Of a stretch of 9,747 bases of DNA, positions 1 to 7,350 are shown one piece after another. The notes beneath the pieces were generated by a model. That model worked only from the letters and a program-made list of their open reading frames with translations. It was not told the DNA's origin and did no database searches. The DNA is taken from NCBI GenBank assembly GCA_024697885.1, contig JAILSA010000089.1:1-9747 (forward strand), given 5' to 3'. Each line of letters opens with the position of its first letter. The stretch's first letter is position 1. The position numbers were made by a program, and so were the translations under genes. The DNA comes from Eubacterium sp. Its GTDB lineage: Bacteria > Bacillota > Clostridia > Lachnospirales > Lachnospiraceae.

Positions 1-75
1 CCCAGTGTTGCGGATTACATTTTTGCAGAGATGAAAACAGTAATAACCCAGGTGATGAAGGCCTTTACACCCTAA
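1..75 (+). CDS. fliR: FliR, flagellar export gate protein (C-terminal end only)
   Basis: The window opens inside an open frame that reads 24 codons and a TAA stop. It encodes a short tail ending in ITQVMKAFTP. FliR is an integral membrane component of the flagellar type III export gate (FliP5-FliQ4-FliR1) at the base of the basal body. The tail is too short to identify by itself. The call rests on position: in Bacillus and Clostridium fla/che operons the gene directly before flhB is fliR, and 21 bases separate this stop from the flhB start. The alternative would be a fliR-flhB arrangement with another small gene between, which cannot be excluded from 24 residues. Confidence 0.7.
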   Translation, partial: PSVADYIFAEMKTVITQVMKAFTP

Positions 76-96
76 AGGTATGAATTAGGTGATGAG

Positions 97-1203
97 ATGG
101 TTTTAGAATATAGGCTCCAGTTCTTTGCGGAGAACGAGGAGGGAACTGAGAAAACAGAAGAGGCCACCCCGCGCAAATTAGAAAAGGCTCGCGAGGAGGG
201 CCAGGTGGCAAAAAGTCAGGATGTCAATACGGCTATCCTGCTCTTTGTGCTGTTTATCTCTCTGAAAGTATTTGGAGGCTATATTGTAGATCGTTTTTTT
301 GGATGCTTTCGCTATTGCTATGGCTCCATTGACGACTATGTCTCGGAGGAATTTAATGTGGGCCGGGCCATGAACTTTTTTGCCTGGGGCCTAGAGGAAA
401 TTCTCCTCATTATTGGACCTATTGTGGCGCTGGGATTTTTGGGTGCCTTTGTGGCAAACAAGATACAGGTTAGCTGGAAGGTGACTGCCAAGCCCCTTCA
501 GCCCAAGCTCTCCAAAATCAGTCCTCTCAAGGGATTTAAGAGAATGTTCTCAAAGGACAAGATTATGGACTTGGTAAAGGCCATTGCCAAGGTGGGTATT
601 CTCTTTTATGTGGTCTATACGGAATTGCAGGACCAATGGGGAGTTGTCACCAATATTTATCAGCTGAGCTTAATCCAGGGAGTCACCCTGATTTTGGATT
701 TAGTCCTCAATGTGGCCTTTAAAATATGTGCTGCCTTTTTGGTTATTGCTGTGATTGACTGGTTTTACCAGAAGCAAAAGTTCAACAGGGATATGAAGAT
801 GACCAAGCAGGAGGTCAAGGATGAGTACAAAAATACAGAGGGAAATCCTCAGATTAAGGGTCGTATCCGACAGAAAATGCAGGAGGCCTCAAGAAGGCGT
901 ATGATGCAGGAGTTGCCGGAAGCGGATGTGGTTATTACCAACCCTACTCATTTGGCCGTGGCCATTAAGTACGACAGAGAGGTGGCAGAAGCCCCTATTG
1001 TTGTGGCCAAGGGAGCCCAGTATCTAGCTCAGAAAATTAAGGATACAGCCAAGGAAAATAACATTGAAATTGTTGAAAATAAACCGCTGGCCCGAATGCT
1101 TTATCACAATGTGGAGTTAGGGGATCAGATTCCGCCAGAACTCTATCAGATGGTGGCGGAGATTTTGGCCTATGTATATGGCCTGCAGGGTAAGGTTTCC
1201 TAA
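97..1203 (+). CDS. flhB: FlhB, flagellar type III export gate protein and substrate-specificity switch
   Basis: FlhB sits in the membrane at the export gate and switches secretion from rod/hook subunits to filament subunits after self-cleavage. The 368 residues fit the family length. The N-terminus has the family's export-gate opening (EKTEEATPRKL, residues 18-28). About four hydrophobic segments follow, near residues 45-65, 92-120, 156-177 and 190-223. A basic cytoplasmic linker leads to the autocleavage motif NPTH at residues 282-285, followed by the conserved LAVAIKYD, so the cleavage site is intact. The chosen ATG is preceded by AGGTGAT at 87-93 and gives the expected N-terminus. It lies 21 bases after fliR and 55 before flhA, consistent with co-transcription. 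No truncation or missing key residue is seen. The type III secretion paralogue (SctU) is unlikely given the flagellar neighbours. Confidence 0.97.
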   Translation: MVLEYRLQFFAENEEGTEKTEEATPRKLEKAREEGQVAKSQDVNTAILLFVLFISLKVFGGYIVDRFFGCFRYCYGSIDDYVSEEFNVGRAMNFFAWGLEEILLIIGPIVALGFLGAFVANKIQVSWKVTAKPLQPKLSKISPLKGFKRMFSKDKIMDLVKAIAKVGILFYVVYTELQDQWGVVTNIYQLSLIQGVTLILDLVLNVAFKICAAFLVIAVIDWFYQKQKFNRDMKMTKQEVKDEYKNTEGNPQIKGRIRQKMQEASRRRMMQELPEADVVITNPTHLAVAIKYDREVAEAPIVVAKGAQYLAQKIKDTAKENNIEIVENKPLARMLYHNVELGDQIPPELYQMVAEILAYVYGLQGKVS

Positions 1204-1258
1204 AAAAAAGCCTATTTTTCCCTGAAAAAATAAATGGAAGAGAAAGGAGTGGAGCATT

Positions 1259-3295
1259 ATGGCAAGGACTGACATAGCGTTAGGTCTCTTTATTTTGATT
1301 CCTATTTTGTGTCTGATTATTCCAGTGCCCCTAATGCTTTTGGATATCCTATTTGGTTTAAATATTGCCATATCCATGATTATCCTTTTTAACTCCCTTT
1401 TTTCCAAGGAGCCTCTGGATATGTCCAGTTTTCCTACCCTGCTTTTGATGACCACACTGTTTCGACTTTCCCTAAATGTCAGCTCTACGAGAAATATTCT
1501 TCTCTACGGCGAGGCGGGAAACGTGGTTGACACCTTCGGAAATTTCGTGGGTGGAGGTAACCTGATTGTAGGTGCCATTGTATTTATTGTCTTAGTTATC
1601 ATGCAGCTTCTTGTAATCAACAAGGGTTCTGAGCGTGTATCTGAGGTAACAGCTCGATTTACCCTGGATGCCATGCCCGGTAAGCAGATGGCCATTGACG
1701 CCGACCTAAATACCGGAGCTATTACCGATGAGGAGGCGAAGCTTCGCCGAGAAAAAATTCAGCAAGAGGCAGCTTTTTTTGGATCCATGGACGGTGCTAC
1801 TAAGTATGTAAAGGGAGATGCCACAGCGGGTCTGATTATTACAGTTTTGAACTTTGTGGGAGGAATTGCCCTGGGAGTTCTTATGAACGGTATGGATATG
1901 GATGCGGCCCTTCAGACCTATTCCATCCTCACCATTGGAGACGGCCTCACAAGCCAGATTCCCTCCCTGATGATTTCATTGTCCACTGGTATTTTGGTAA
2001 CTAAGTCCTCCAAGGAGGCGGACATTGGAAATGTCCTGCAAAGACAGCTTTTTTCAACTCCAAAGGTCATGAATATTGTGGGTATTGCCCTGATTGGCCT
2101 TGGAATTTTTACCCCTCTGTCCATAGTGATTTTTGTGGGCTATGGAATCCTTTTTATCATAACAGGAAGGATGATGGCCAACGAGCTGGAAATGGCGGAG
2201 ACAGAGGAGGCCGTCCAGGAGGAAGAGGAGTCGGCGGAGGAAATCCGACGGCCGGAAAATGTCAATTCCCTCCTACAGGTGGATGCCATCGAACTGGAGT
2301 TTGGATATGGTATTATTCCTCTGGCAGATGTAAACCAGGGTGGAGACCTTTTGGACCGCGTGGTTATGATTCGAAGGCAGATTGCCTTAGAGCTCGGTTG
2401 TGTTGTGCCAATGATTCGACTCAGGGACAACATCCAGCTCAACCCAAACCAGTATTTGATTAAGATTAAGGGTGTGCCTGTCAGCGAGGGAGAAATTCTG
2501 TTTGACCACTATATGGCCATGAATCCTGGCTATGTGGAGGAGGAGATTTCGGGAATCCCAACCTTTGAGCCATCCTATCACCTGCCTGCTCTCTGGATTA
2601 CAGAGAGTCAGAGGGAGAGGGCGGAGTCCATGGGATATACAGTAGTTGACCCGCCGTCCATTATTGCCACTCACCTGACAGAGGTAATCAGATCCCACCT
2701 GTCCGAGCTCATGACCAGACAGGATGTACAGAACCTGATCAACAATGTAAAGGATGCCAACGATACTCTGATTGGAGAGCTGGTGCCTAAGCTCCTCAGC
2801 GTGGGAGAAATCCAAAAGGTATTGCAAAATCTTTTGGCCGAGGGCATCTCCATTCGAGATTTGGTAACCATATTCGAGACCCTGGCAGATTACGCAGCCA
2901 CCACAAGGGACACGGATGTTTTGACCGAATATGTTAGACAAAATCTGAAGAGGGCTATTTCAAACCAGTACTTCTTTAGCAATGAACCCACTTCAGTTAT
3001 TACCCTGGATCCAAAGGTAGAACAGCAGATTATGAATTCCGTCAAGCAGACGGAGCAGGGTTCCTACCTGGCCCTGGATCCAGAATATACAAGAAATCTC
3101 ATGACCTCCCTCAAGGAGGAGGTAGACAAATTAGAGGAGCTGGGAAGAACCCCAATTATTATTACTTCTCCAATTGTCAGAATGTATTTTAAAAAACTTA
3201 CGACAGAGCAATTTAGAAATCTCCAGGTTCTGTCATACAATGAGATTGATTCAGATGTAGAATTACAATCAGTAGGGATGGTGACAGTTGAATGA
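1259..3295 (+). CDS. flhA: FlhA, flagellar export gate, FHIPEP family
   Basis: FlhA is the large export-gate subunit. It uses the proton-motive force and docks chaperone-substrate complexes on its cytoplasmic nonameric ring. The 678 residues are normal for the family. Residues 1-305 carry about eight hydrophobic segments interrupted by the conserved cytoplasmic FHIPEP loop. The signature is clear: EVTARFTLDAMPGKQMAID at residues 129-147, then DADLNTGAITDEEA. The motif GMDM (211-214) holds the acidic residue region linked to proton coupling in Salmonella; I align it only by eye. An acidic linker (about 311-330) precedes the cytosolic domain (335-678). The start is set by AGGAG at 1245-1249, nine bases before the ATG. 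The last codons overlap the flhF start as ATGA, suggesting coupled translation and roughly matched output of the two proteins. Confidence 0.97.
   Translation: MARTDIALGLFILIPILCLIIPVPLMLLDILFGLNIAISMIILFNSLFSKEPLDMSSFPTLLLMTTLFRLSLNVSSTRNILLYGEAGNVVDTFGNFVGGGNLIVGAIVFIVLVIMQLLVINKGSERVSEVTARFTLDAMPGKQMAIDADLNTGAITDEEAKLRREKIQQEAAFFGSMDGATKYVKGDATAGLIITVLNFVGGIALGVLMNGMDMDAALQTYSILTIGDGLTSQIPSLMISLSTGILVTKSSKEADIGNVLQRQLFSTPKVMNIVGIALIGLGIFTPLSIVIFVGYGILFIITGRMMANELEMAETEEAVQEEEESAEEIRRPENVNSLLQVDAIELEFGYGIIPLADVNQGGDLLDRVVMIRRQIALELGCVVPMIRLRDNIQLNPNQYLIKIKGVPVSEGEILFDHYMAMNPGYVEEEISGIPTFEPSYHLPALWITESQRERAESMGYTVVDPPSIIATHLTEVIRSHLSELMTRQDVQNLINNVKDANDTLIGELVPKLLSVGEIQKVLQNLLAEGISIRDLVTIFETLADYAATTRDTDVLTEYVRQNLKRAISNQYFFSNEPTSVITLDPKVEQQIMNSVKQTEQGSYLALDPEYTRNLMTSLKEEVDKLEELGRTPIIITSPIVRMYFKKLTTEQFRNLQVLSYNEIDSDVELQSVGMVTVE
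3280..3284 (+). promoter_or_regulatory. Shine-Dalgarno site for flhF inside the flhA 3' end
   Basis: GGTGA lies seven bases before the flhF ATG and within the last flhA codons. It matches the GGTGA portion of the anti-SD complement. It supports the ATG at 3292, which overlaps the flhA stop as ATGA, over any later start. It also implies that ribosomes ending flhA can restart on flhF. Confidence 0.6.
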
Positions 3296-4608
3296 TCATA
3301 AAAAAATATACGGCAAAAACTGAGTTAGAGGCCATAGAACAGGCCAAGGCGGACCTGGGTCCGAACGCCGTGGTAATGAATGTTAAAAAGGTACAGCCCA
3401 AGGGTCTTCGCAAGCTTTTTGCCAAGGCCAAGGTTGAGGTGACAGCGGCCCTGGATGAGAATCAGGATTATTCCCAGGGACAGGGCAAGAAAACAGCTCC
3501 TGGCAAGGAGGACAAAAAAGAGGGCAAGCACATTGACCTTGTGACACCGGAAGAGGAGATTGCCATTCCTCCTATGCCGGAAGAGGAAGGGGAAGGTCGT
3601 GAGAGCGACGAGGAAAAAATTCTCAGAGAAAAACTTATGAAGTTAGAGACTCTTTTAGAGCAGCAGATGAACAGCCCTAAGCCAAAGGATGAGGCAAAAC
3701 AGAAGGACGAGGAGCAAGAGGACAAGAAAAGGGAGTCTAAGGAAGAGGAAAAAGAGGAAGAAAAAGACCAGGATAGCAAGGAAGAGAAAAAGGAAGAGGA
3801 CATGGAGGACCGCAAGACTAAGGCCTGCAAGGACTTGATTTACAAGCAGCTTCTCCAGAGTGAGGTGGATGAAAAAATCGCCGACTCCTTTATGAAGGAG
3901 TTAGACCAGTCCCTGCCTGAGAAGGCCCCAGTGGACCAGATTTTGGCCAGCGTTTACCAGAGGATTATCCTCACTATCGGTCAGCCCTACCTCATTGACA
4001 GCAAGACCTCTGACAAGACAAAGTTTATCTTCTTTTTGGGGTCTACGGGAGTGGGCAAGACCACAACCATTGCCAAAATAGCTTCCAAATTGAAATTGGA
4101 AAAAAAGGCCAAGGTTGCCTTGGTGACAGCGGACACCTATCGTATTGCCGCCGTGGAGCAACTTAAGACCTATGCCAATATTTTATCCATCCCCCTCAAG
4201 GTTGTTTATACCTCAGAGGAGTTAGGTGGAATTTTAGATGAGTTAAACGAGTATGACTACTGTCTGATTGACACGGCAGGAAGGTCCCACAAAAACAAGG
4301 ACCAGATTAAGGACATCCAGGAGTTAATTGACCAGGTGCCAGTGTCAGAGCGACAGGTTTATCTGGTTCTCAATGCGGGAACCAAGTACAGCGATCTCAA
4401 GGAGATTGCCCGGGTCTACTCCAAGATGACAGATTACAGCATTATTTTTACCAAGCTGGATGAGACTTCCTCAGCCGGCGTTATGCTCAACATGAGGTCG
4501 GAAACCAAGTGTCCACTGTCTTATGTTACCTGGGGCCAGAATGTGCCAGATGACATCGGTGTGGTAGATGCGCAAAAGATTGCCAAGCAACTCTTGGGGG
4601 GCAAGTGA
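3292..4608 (+). CDS. flhF: FlhF, SRP-type GTPase controlling flagellar placement
   Basis: FlhF is the third member of the SRP GTPase family, with Ffh and FtsY. It binds the membrane as a GTP-bound homodimer and marks where flagella are assembled. Three parts are visible: an N-terminal B domain (about 1-57, opening MIIKKYTAKTELEAIEQAK), a low-complexity charged linker (about 58-175), and the NG GTPase domain (about 176-438). The P-loop GSTGVGKTT is at 250-258, DTYR at 281-284, the G3 motif DTAGR at 327-331, the G4 motif TKLD at 387-390, and the closing SRP-type GQNVPDDI at 415-422. All GTPase motifs are intact. At 438 residues it is clearly longer than B. subtilis FlhF (about 366), mostly because of the linker, where 33 of residues 131-170 are charged. 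It overlaps flhA by four bases and precedes its regulator flhG. Confidence 0.96.
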   Translation: MIIKKYTAKTELEAIEQAKADLGPNAVVMNVKKVQPKGLRKLFAKAKVEVTAALDENQDYSQGQGKKTAPGKEDKKEGKHIDLVTPEEEIAIPPMPEEEGEGRESDEEKILREKLMKLETLLEQQMNSPKPKDEAKQKDEEQEDKKRESKEEEKEEEKDQDSKEEKKEEDMEDRKTKACKDLIYKQLLQSEVDEKIADSFMKELDQSLPEKAPVDQILASVYQRIILTIGQPYLIDSKTSDKTKFIFFLGSTGVGKTTTIAKIASKLKLEKKAKVALVTADTYRIAAVEQLKTYANILSIPLKVVYTSEELGGILDELNEYDYCLIDTAGRSHKNKDQIKDIQELIDQVPVSERQVYLVLNAGTKYSDLKEIARVYSKMTDYSIIFTKLDETSSAGVMLNMRSETKCPLSYVTWGQNVPDDIGVVDAQKIAKQLLGGK

Positions 4609-4641
4609 CAAGACTAGATTCTGAGAAAGGAAGACCTAAGT

Positions 4642-5523
4642 ATGGATCAGGCGGAACAACTTAGAAATATAGTGAAAAGTCAGGAACCAGAACCAGTCCG
4701 CAAAAATGCCAGGGTTATTACAGTGACCTCAGGCAAGGGTGGAGTGGGAAAAACCAGTCTTTCTGTCAACTTGGCTATTACCCTGAGTCGCATGGGTAAG
4801 AGGGTGGTCCTCTTGGACGCAGATTTTGGTTTGGCCAACATAGAAATTATGTTGGGAATTCGCCCACAGTTTAACCTGGCAGACCTGATGTTTCGCGATA
4901 AAGATATAAAAGATATTATTACTTACGGCCCGGAAAATATAGGCTTTATCTCCGGTGGATCCGGCATAAATGAGATGGCCAACTTGACCAAGGACCAGGT
5001 AATACATTTGATACAAAAAATGTTTGAATTAGACCAGATTGCCGATGTGATCATAGTGGACACAGGGGCGGGAATTGGAGATGCAGTTTTGGAATTTGTG
5101 GCAGCTAGTTCAGAGGTGCTTTTGGTGGCGACACCGGAGCCTACCTCCATTACAGATGCCTATGCTCTCCTCAAATCCCTGAACCGGTGTTCCTCCTACC
5201 ATCCGGGCAAGACCCAGGTGAAGATGGTAGCCAACCAGGTCAGGGGGACAGGAGATGCCTCTGAGCTCTTTGAAAAAATAGGCATTGTGGTCAACAAATT
5301 CTTAAATATTGAAGTGGAATTTTTGGGGGAAATCCCCTACGATGTCAATGTGCCAAAGGCAGTGATGAAACAGGAACCAATGACCATTGCCACACCAAAT
5401 ACTGTGGCGGCAAAAGCGGTTAGAGAAATTGTCTCCAAATTGGAAAATGTAGAGACTCCAAAGGAGAGAATGGGAATCATGCAAATGTTTGCCAATGTGA
5501 TCAAAATGAGAAATCGCAGATAA
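4642..5523 (+). CDS. flhG: FlhG (YlxH), MinD-like ATPase limiting flagellar number
   Basis: FlhG is a ParA/MinD-family ATPase that works with FlhF to control flagellar number and pattern, and stimulates FlhF GTP hydrolysis. The deviant Walker A is GKGGVGKT at residues 31-38, with the switch-type DADFGLAN at 59-66 and the Walker B-like IIVDTGAG at 137-144. The N-terminus reads MDQAEQLR, which fits the DQAxxLR activator motif described for B. subtilis YlxH as the FlhF-binding helix. The C-terminus (about 275-293) is rich in Met, Ile, Phe and Arg/Lys and could form the membrane-targeting amphipathic helix typical of MinD relatives; this last point is inference. At 293 residues it has normal length. 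AAAGGA at 4626-4631 supports the ATG. Plain MinD is less likely because of the DQAxxLR helix and the position after flhF. Confidence 0.95.
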   Translation: MDQAEQLRNIVKSQEPEPVRKNARVITVTSGKGGVGKTSLSVNLAITLSRMGKRVVLLDADFGLANIEIMLGIRPQFNLADLMFRDKDIKDIITYGPENIGFISGGSGINEMANLTKDQVIHLIQKMFELDQIADVIIVDTGAGIGDAVLEFVAASSEVLLVATPEPTSITDAYALLKSLNRCSSYHPGKTQVKMVANQVRGTGDASELFEKIGIVVNKFLNIEVEFLGEIPYDVNVPKAVMKQEPMTIATPNTVAAKAVREIVSKLENVETPKERMGIMQMFANVIKMRNRR

Positions 5524-5534
5524 ATTGAGAAACT

Positions 5535-5540
5535 AGGAGG
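5535..5540 (+). promoter_or_regulatory. Strong Shine-Dalgarno site for the PilZ gene
   Basis: A perfect AGGAGG ends six bases before the ATG at 5547, within the 23-base gap after flhG. It is the closest match to the SD core among the full-length genes here, suggesting efficient initiation of this gene. It also fixes its start. Confidence 0.65.
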
Positions 5541-5546
5541 AAACTT

Positions 5547-6221
5547 ATGGCTAAGTCACCAGTAGAGATTGGCGATCGTCTGGAGTTGACACACACCTTC
5601 AGCGCGATGAACAGGGCCTTGTCAGAAAATACATACAGCAGCCAACTCTTGGATTACGATGGCTTTCGAGCCGCCAAAATATCCATGCCAATCTATGAGG
5701 GAAGAGTGGTGCCGCTGGAGATAGACGATGAATTTTCCCTTTTGTTTTTTAGCAAGAAGGGCTTGTATCAGTGCGAGGCCAAGGTAATAAACCGATATGC
5801 AGAAAAAAATATATATATGATTGAGATGGAATTTATTACGGTATTAAAGAAATTCCAACGCCGGGAGTACTATCGTCTAGACTGCATGGTTCAGGTGGCT
5901 TTTTCCATTGAGGACGATGACAAAAACATAGGAGAACCTATTGGTGGAATCATGTTTGACCTAAGCGGAGGCGGTCTTCGCCTTCGATGTAAGACGGCAG
6001 TTAAGCCGGGGAATAGGATTTTGGTAACCCTGCCACTAGCTCTGGAAAAAGGGGATAGGACCAGGAAGATTTTTATGAAGATCATAGCCTGTGAAACCAT
6101 AGAAGCAGGGAGAGGCATATATGAACTTAGGGGCGAATTTGAAGACCTCACAGAGGGAGAGCGTGAGGACATAATTCGGTTTATATTTGAAGAACAGAGA
6201 AGACGTATGAGGAAGGAGTGA
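5547..6221 (+). CDS. YcgR-type PilZ protein, c-di-GMP receptor and probable flagellar brake
   Basis: This 224-residue soluble protein has the two-domain layout of YcgR/DgrA proteins: an N-terminal beta-rich YcgR-N-like domain (about 1-100) and a C-terminal PilZ domain (about 104-215). Both c-di-GMP binding motifs are intact: RREYYR at 105-110 (R106 and R110 as the RxxxR pair) and DLSGGG at 138-143 (the D/NxSxxG motif). Family members bind c-di-GMP and then contact the motor (MotA, or the FliG switch in enteric bacteria) to slow rotation. That role here is inferred from the family and from the flagellar neighbours. No signal peptide or membrane segment is seen. It is absent from this place in the B. 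subtilis operon, whose homologue YpfA (DgrA/MotI) is encoded elsewhere. Its stop codon is part of the cheB SD site. I give no symbol because ycgR, dgrA and motI are all used for such proteins. Confidence 0.9.
   Translation: MAKSPVEIGDRLELTHTFSAMNRALSENTYSSQLLDYDGFRAAKISMPIYEGRVVPLEIDDEFSLLFFSKKGLYQCEAKVINRYAEKNIYMIEMEFITVLKKFQRREYYRLDCMVQVAFSIEDDDKNIGEPIGGIMFDLSGGGLRLRCKTAVKPGNRILVTLPLALEKGDRTRKIFMKIIACETIEAGRGIYELRGEFEDLTEGEREDIIRFIFEEQRRRMRKE
6213..6221 (+). promoter_or_regulatory. Shine-Dalgarno site of cheB containing the PilZ gene stop codon
   Basis: AAGGAGTGA is a near-complete match to the SD consensus AAGGAGGTGA, with one G missing. It ends six bases before the cheB ATG. Its last three bases are the TGA stop of the PilZ gene. 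A ribosome terminating there sits directly on the cheB initiation site, so cheB translation is probably coupled to that of the PilZ gene. Confidence 0.65.
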
Positions 6222-6227
6222 TCCTAG

Positions 6228-7346
6228 ATGAAAAAAATACTGATAATAGATGACTCTGCACTTATGAGAAGGGTGCTGTCTGATATAATAAATGCAGATA
6301 GTCAGTTGACAGTTGCGGATACAGCTTGTAATGGCCAGCAGGCATTGGATTTGTTACAGGCTGGAAACACCTATGACGTCGCCGTTTGTGACATTAAAAT
6401 GCCAAAGGTAGACGGGGTGGAGTTCTTGAGGAGAATGAATAAAGGAGGCTACAAACTGCCTGTTCTAATCTGCAGTTCTATTGCCAGTAAAAGTGCCAAT
6501 GAAACCATTGAAGCCTTGAATCTGGGAGCCTTCGATTTTGTCAAAAAACCTTCGGGAACAATTGGAAGTGTTTTCCGTGAATTTGAAGAGAGTGTTATCA
6601 GTCGTTTGCACTTGGCCTGTAACTTAGAGGATCGGGACATTCTCTTCAAGGAGACGGAAAACAAGCCACTCAAAAAAATTGAAAAGCCTACCATCAGTAG
6701 AATGGACACCAAGGTTCCAGGAATTAAGGATGTACCGGAAAATCATGTGGCACATGGGGTAAAGAGGGGAGACAGTCTTTTGGTTATTGCATCCTCTACA
6801 GGAGGGCCAAAAGCTCTTCAGTCTGTAGTTCCACTATTACCGGCTGATTTTCCATATCCTATAGTTTTGGTTCAGCACATGCCAAAGGGATTTACAGAAT
6901 CCTTGGCCAACCGCCTGGATGAAATCAGTCTGGTGAAGGTTAAGGAGGCGGCAGATGGGGATTGCTTGGAGAAAGGAGTAGTCTATGTTGCCAAGGGTGG
7001 TAAGCAGTGTGAACTGGTTCAAAACAAAGCAGGGAAATACAGCCTATCAATAAATGACAAGGCGCCAAGAGGAGGATTGAGACCCTGTGCGGATATTTTC
7101 TTTGAGTCCTTGGTAAATACCTCATTCGAGAAAATTTATTGTATCGTTTTGACGGGTATGGGAGCAGACGCGAGTGAAGGTATTCGACTTGTTAAAGATG
7201 TGAAGAAGGTAGAGGTTGTGGTACAGGACAAGGAGACCTGTGTGGTTTATGGAATGCCAAAGGCAGTGGAAGCTTTGGGATTGGCTGACGAAATTGTACC
7301 ACTAGAAAGTGTAACGAAAACTATGTTGAAAAAAATAGGAGTGTGA
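6228..7346 (+). CDS. cheB: CheB, chemotaxis response regulator and receptor methylesterase/deamidase
   Basis: CheB removes methyl groups from receptor glutamates, and deamidates glutamines, as the adaptation arm of chemotaxis. It is activated when CheA phosphorylates its receiver domain. The receiver (1-125) has the acidic pair D8/D9, the phospho-acceptor D55 in CDIKMPK and the conserved lysine near K106/K107. A linker (about 126-180) leads to the methylesterase domain (181-372). There the catalytic Ser is in ASSTGG (S190), the His in QHMPKG (H217) and the Asp in TGMGADA (D314). All three catalytic residues are present. The residue after the catalytic Asp is Ala, where many CheB proteins have Gly. 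The length of 372 is normal. The start is six bases after the PilZ stop, and cheA follows by four bases. With cheA present, it is an adaptation enzyme rather than an isolated receiver. Confidence 0.96.
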   Translation: MKKILIIDDSALMRRVLSDIINADSQLTVADTACNGQQALDLLQAGNTYDVAVCDIKMPKVDGVEFLRRMNKGGYKLPVLICSSIASKSANETIEALNLGAFDFVKKPSGTIGSVFREFEESVISRLHLACNLEDRDILFKETENKPLKKIEKPTISRMDTKVPGIKDVPENHVAHGVKRGDSLLVIASSTGGPKALQSVVPLLPADFPYPIVLVQHMPKGFTESLANRLDEISLVKVKEAADGDCLEKGVVYVAKGGKQCELVQNKAGKYSLSINDKAPRGGLRPCADIFFESLVNTSFEKIYCIVLTGMGADASEGIRLVKDVKKVEVVVQDKETCVVYGMPKAVEALGLADEIVPLESVTKTMLKKIGV

Positions 7347-7350
7347 AGAG

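Noticed and set aside
1213..1232. Hairpin between flhB and flhA: TATTTTT pairing with AAAAATA around a six-base loop, as a possible terminator.
   Set aside because: The seven-pair stem is entirely A-T and there is no T-run after it. It would be a very weak structure, and the gene order argues for read-through.
1234..1272. A 12-codon ORF starting ATGGAAGAG that overlaps the flhA start, as a possible leader peptide.
   Set aside because: There is no SD site upstream of it, and the good AGGAG nearby is spaced for the flhA ATG.
2387..2941. A 184-residue open frame on the minus strand within flhA.
   Set aside because: It is antisense to a highly conserved gene, has no recognisable domain, and is a mirror of flhA codon structure.
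3781..3820. AAA AAG followed by an SD-like purine run in flhF, as a possible programmed -1 frameshift site that would end at a nearby TAA.
   Set aside because: The full slippery heptamer is not present (G precedes AAA AAG), there is no clear downstream stem-loop, and the product would lose the whole GTPase domain. Low-complexity Glu/Lys codons explain the pattern.
5791..5798. ACCGATAT inside the PilZ gene, resembling the -10 of a sigma-D/sigma-28 promoter (GCCGATAT).
   Set aside because: No TAAA-like -35 is found about 15 bases upstream, and it lies mid-gene with coding that explains it.
6306..6332. TTGACA and TGTAAT near the start of cheB, resembling a housekeeping promoter.
   Set aside because: The spacer is 15 bases rather than about 17, it is inside the coding region, and cheB already has a strong SD and operon context. 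A chance match is likely.
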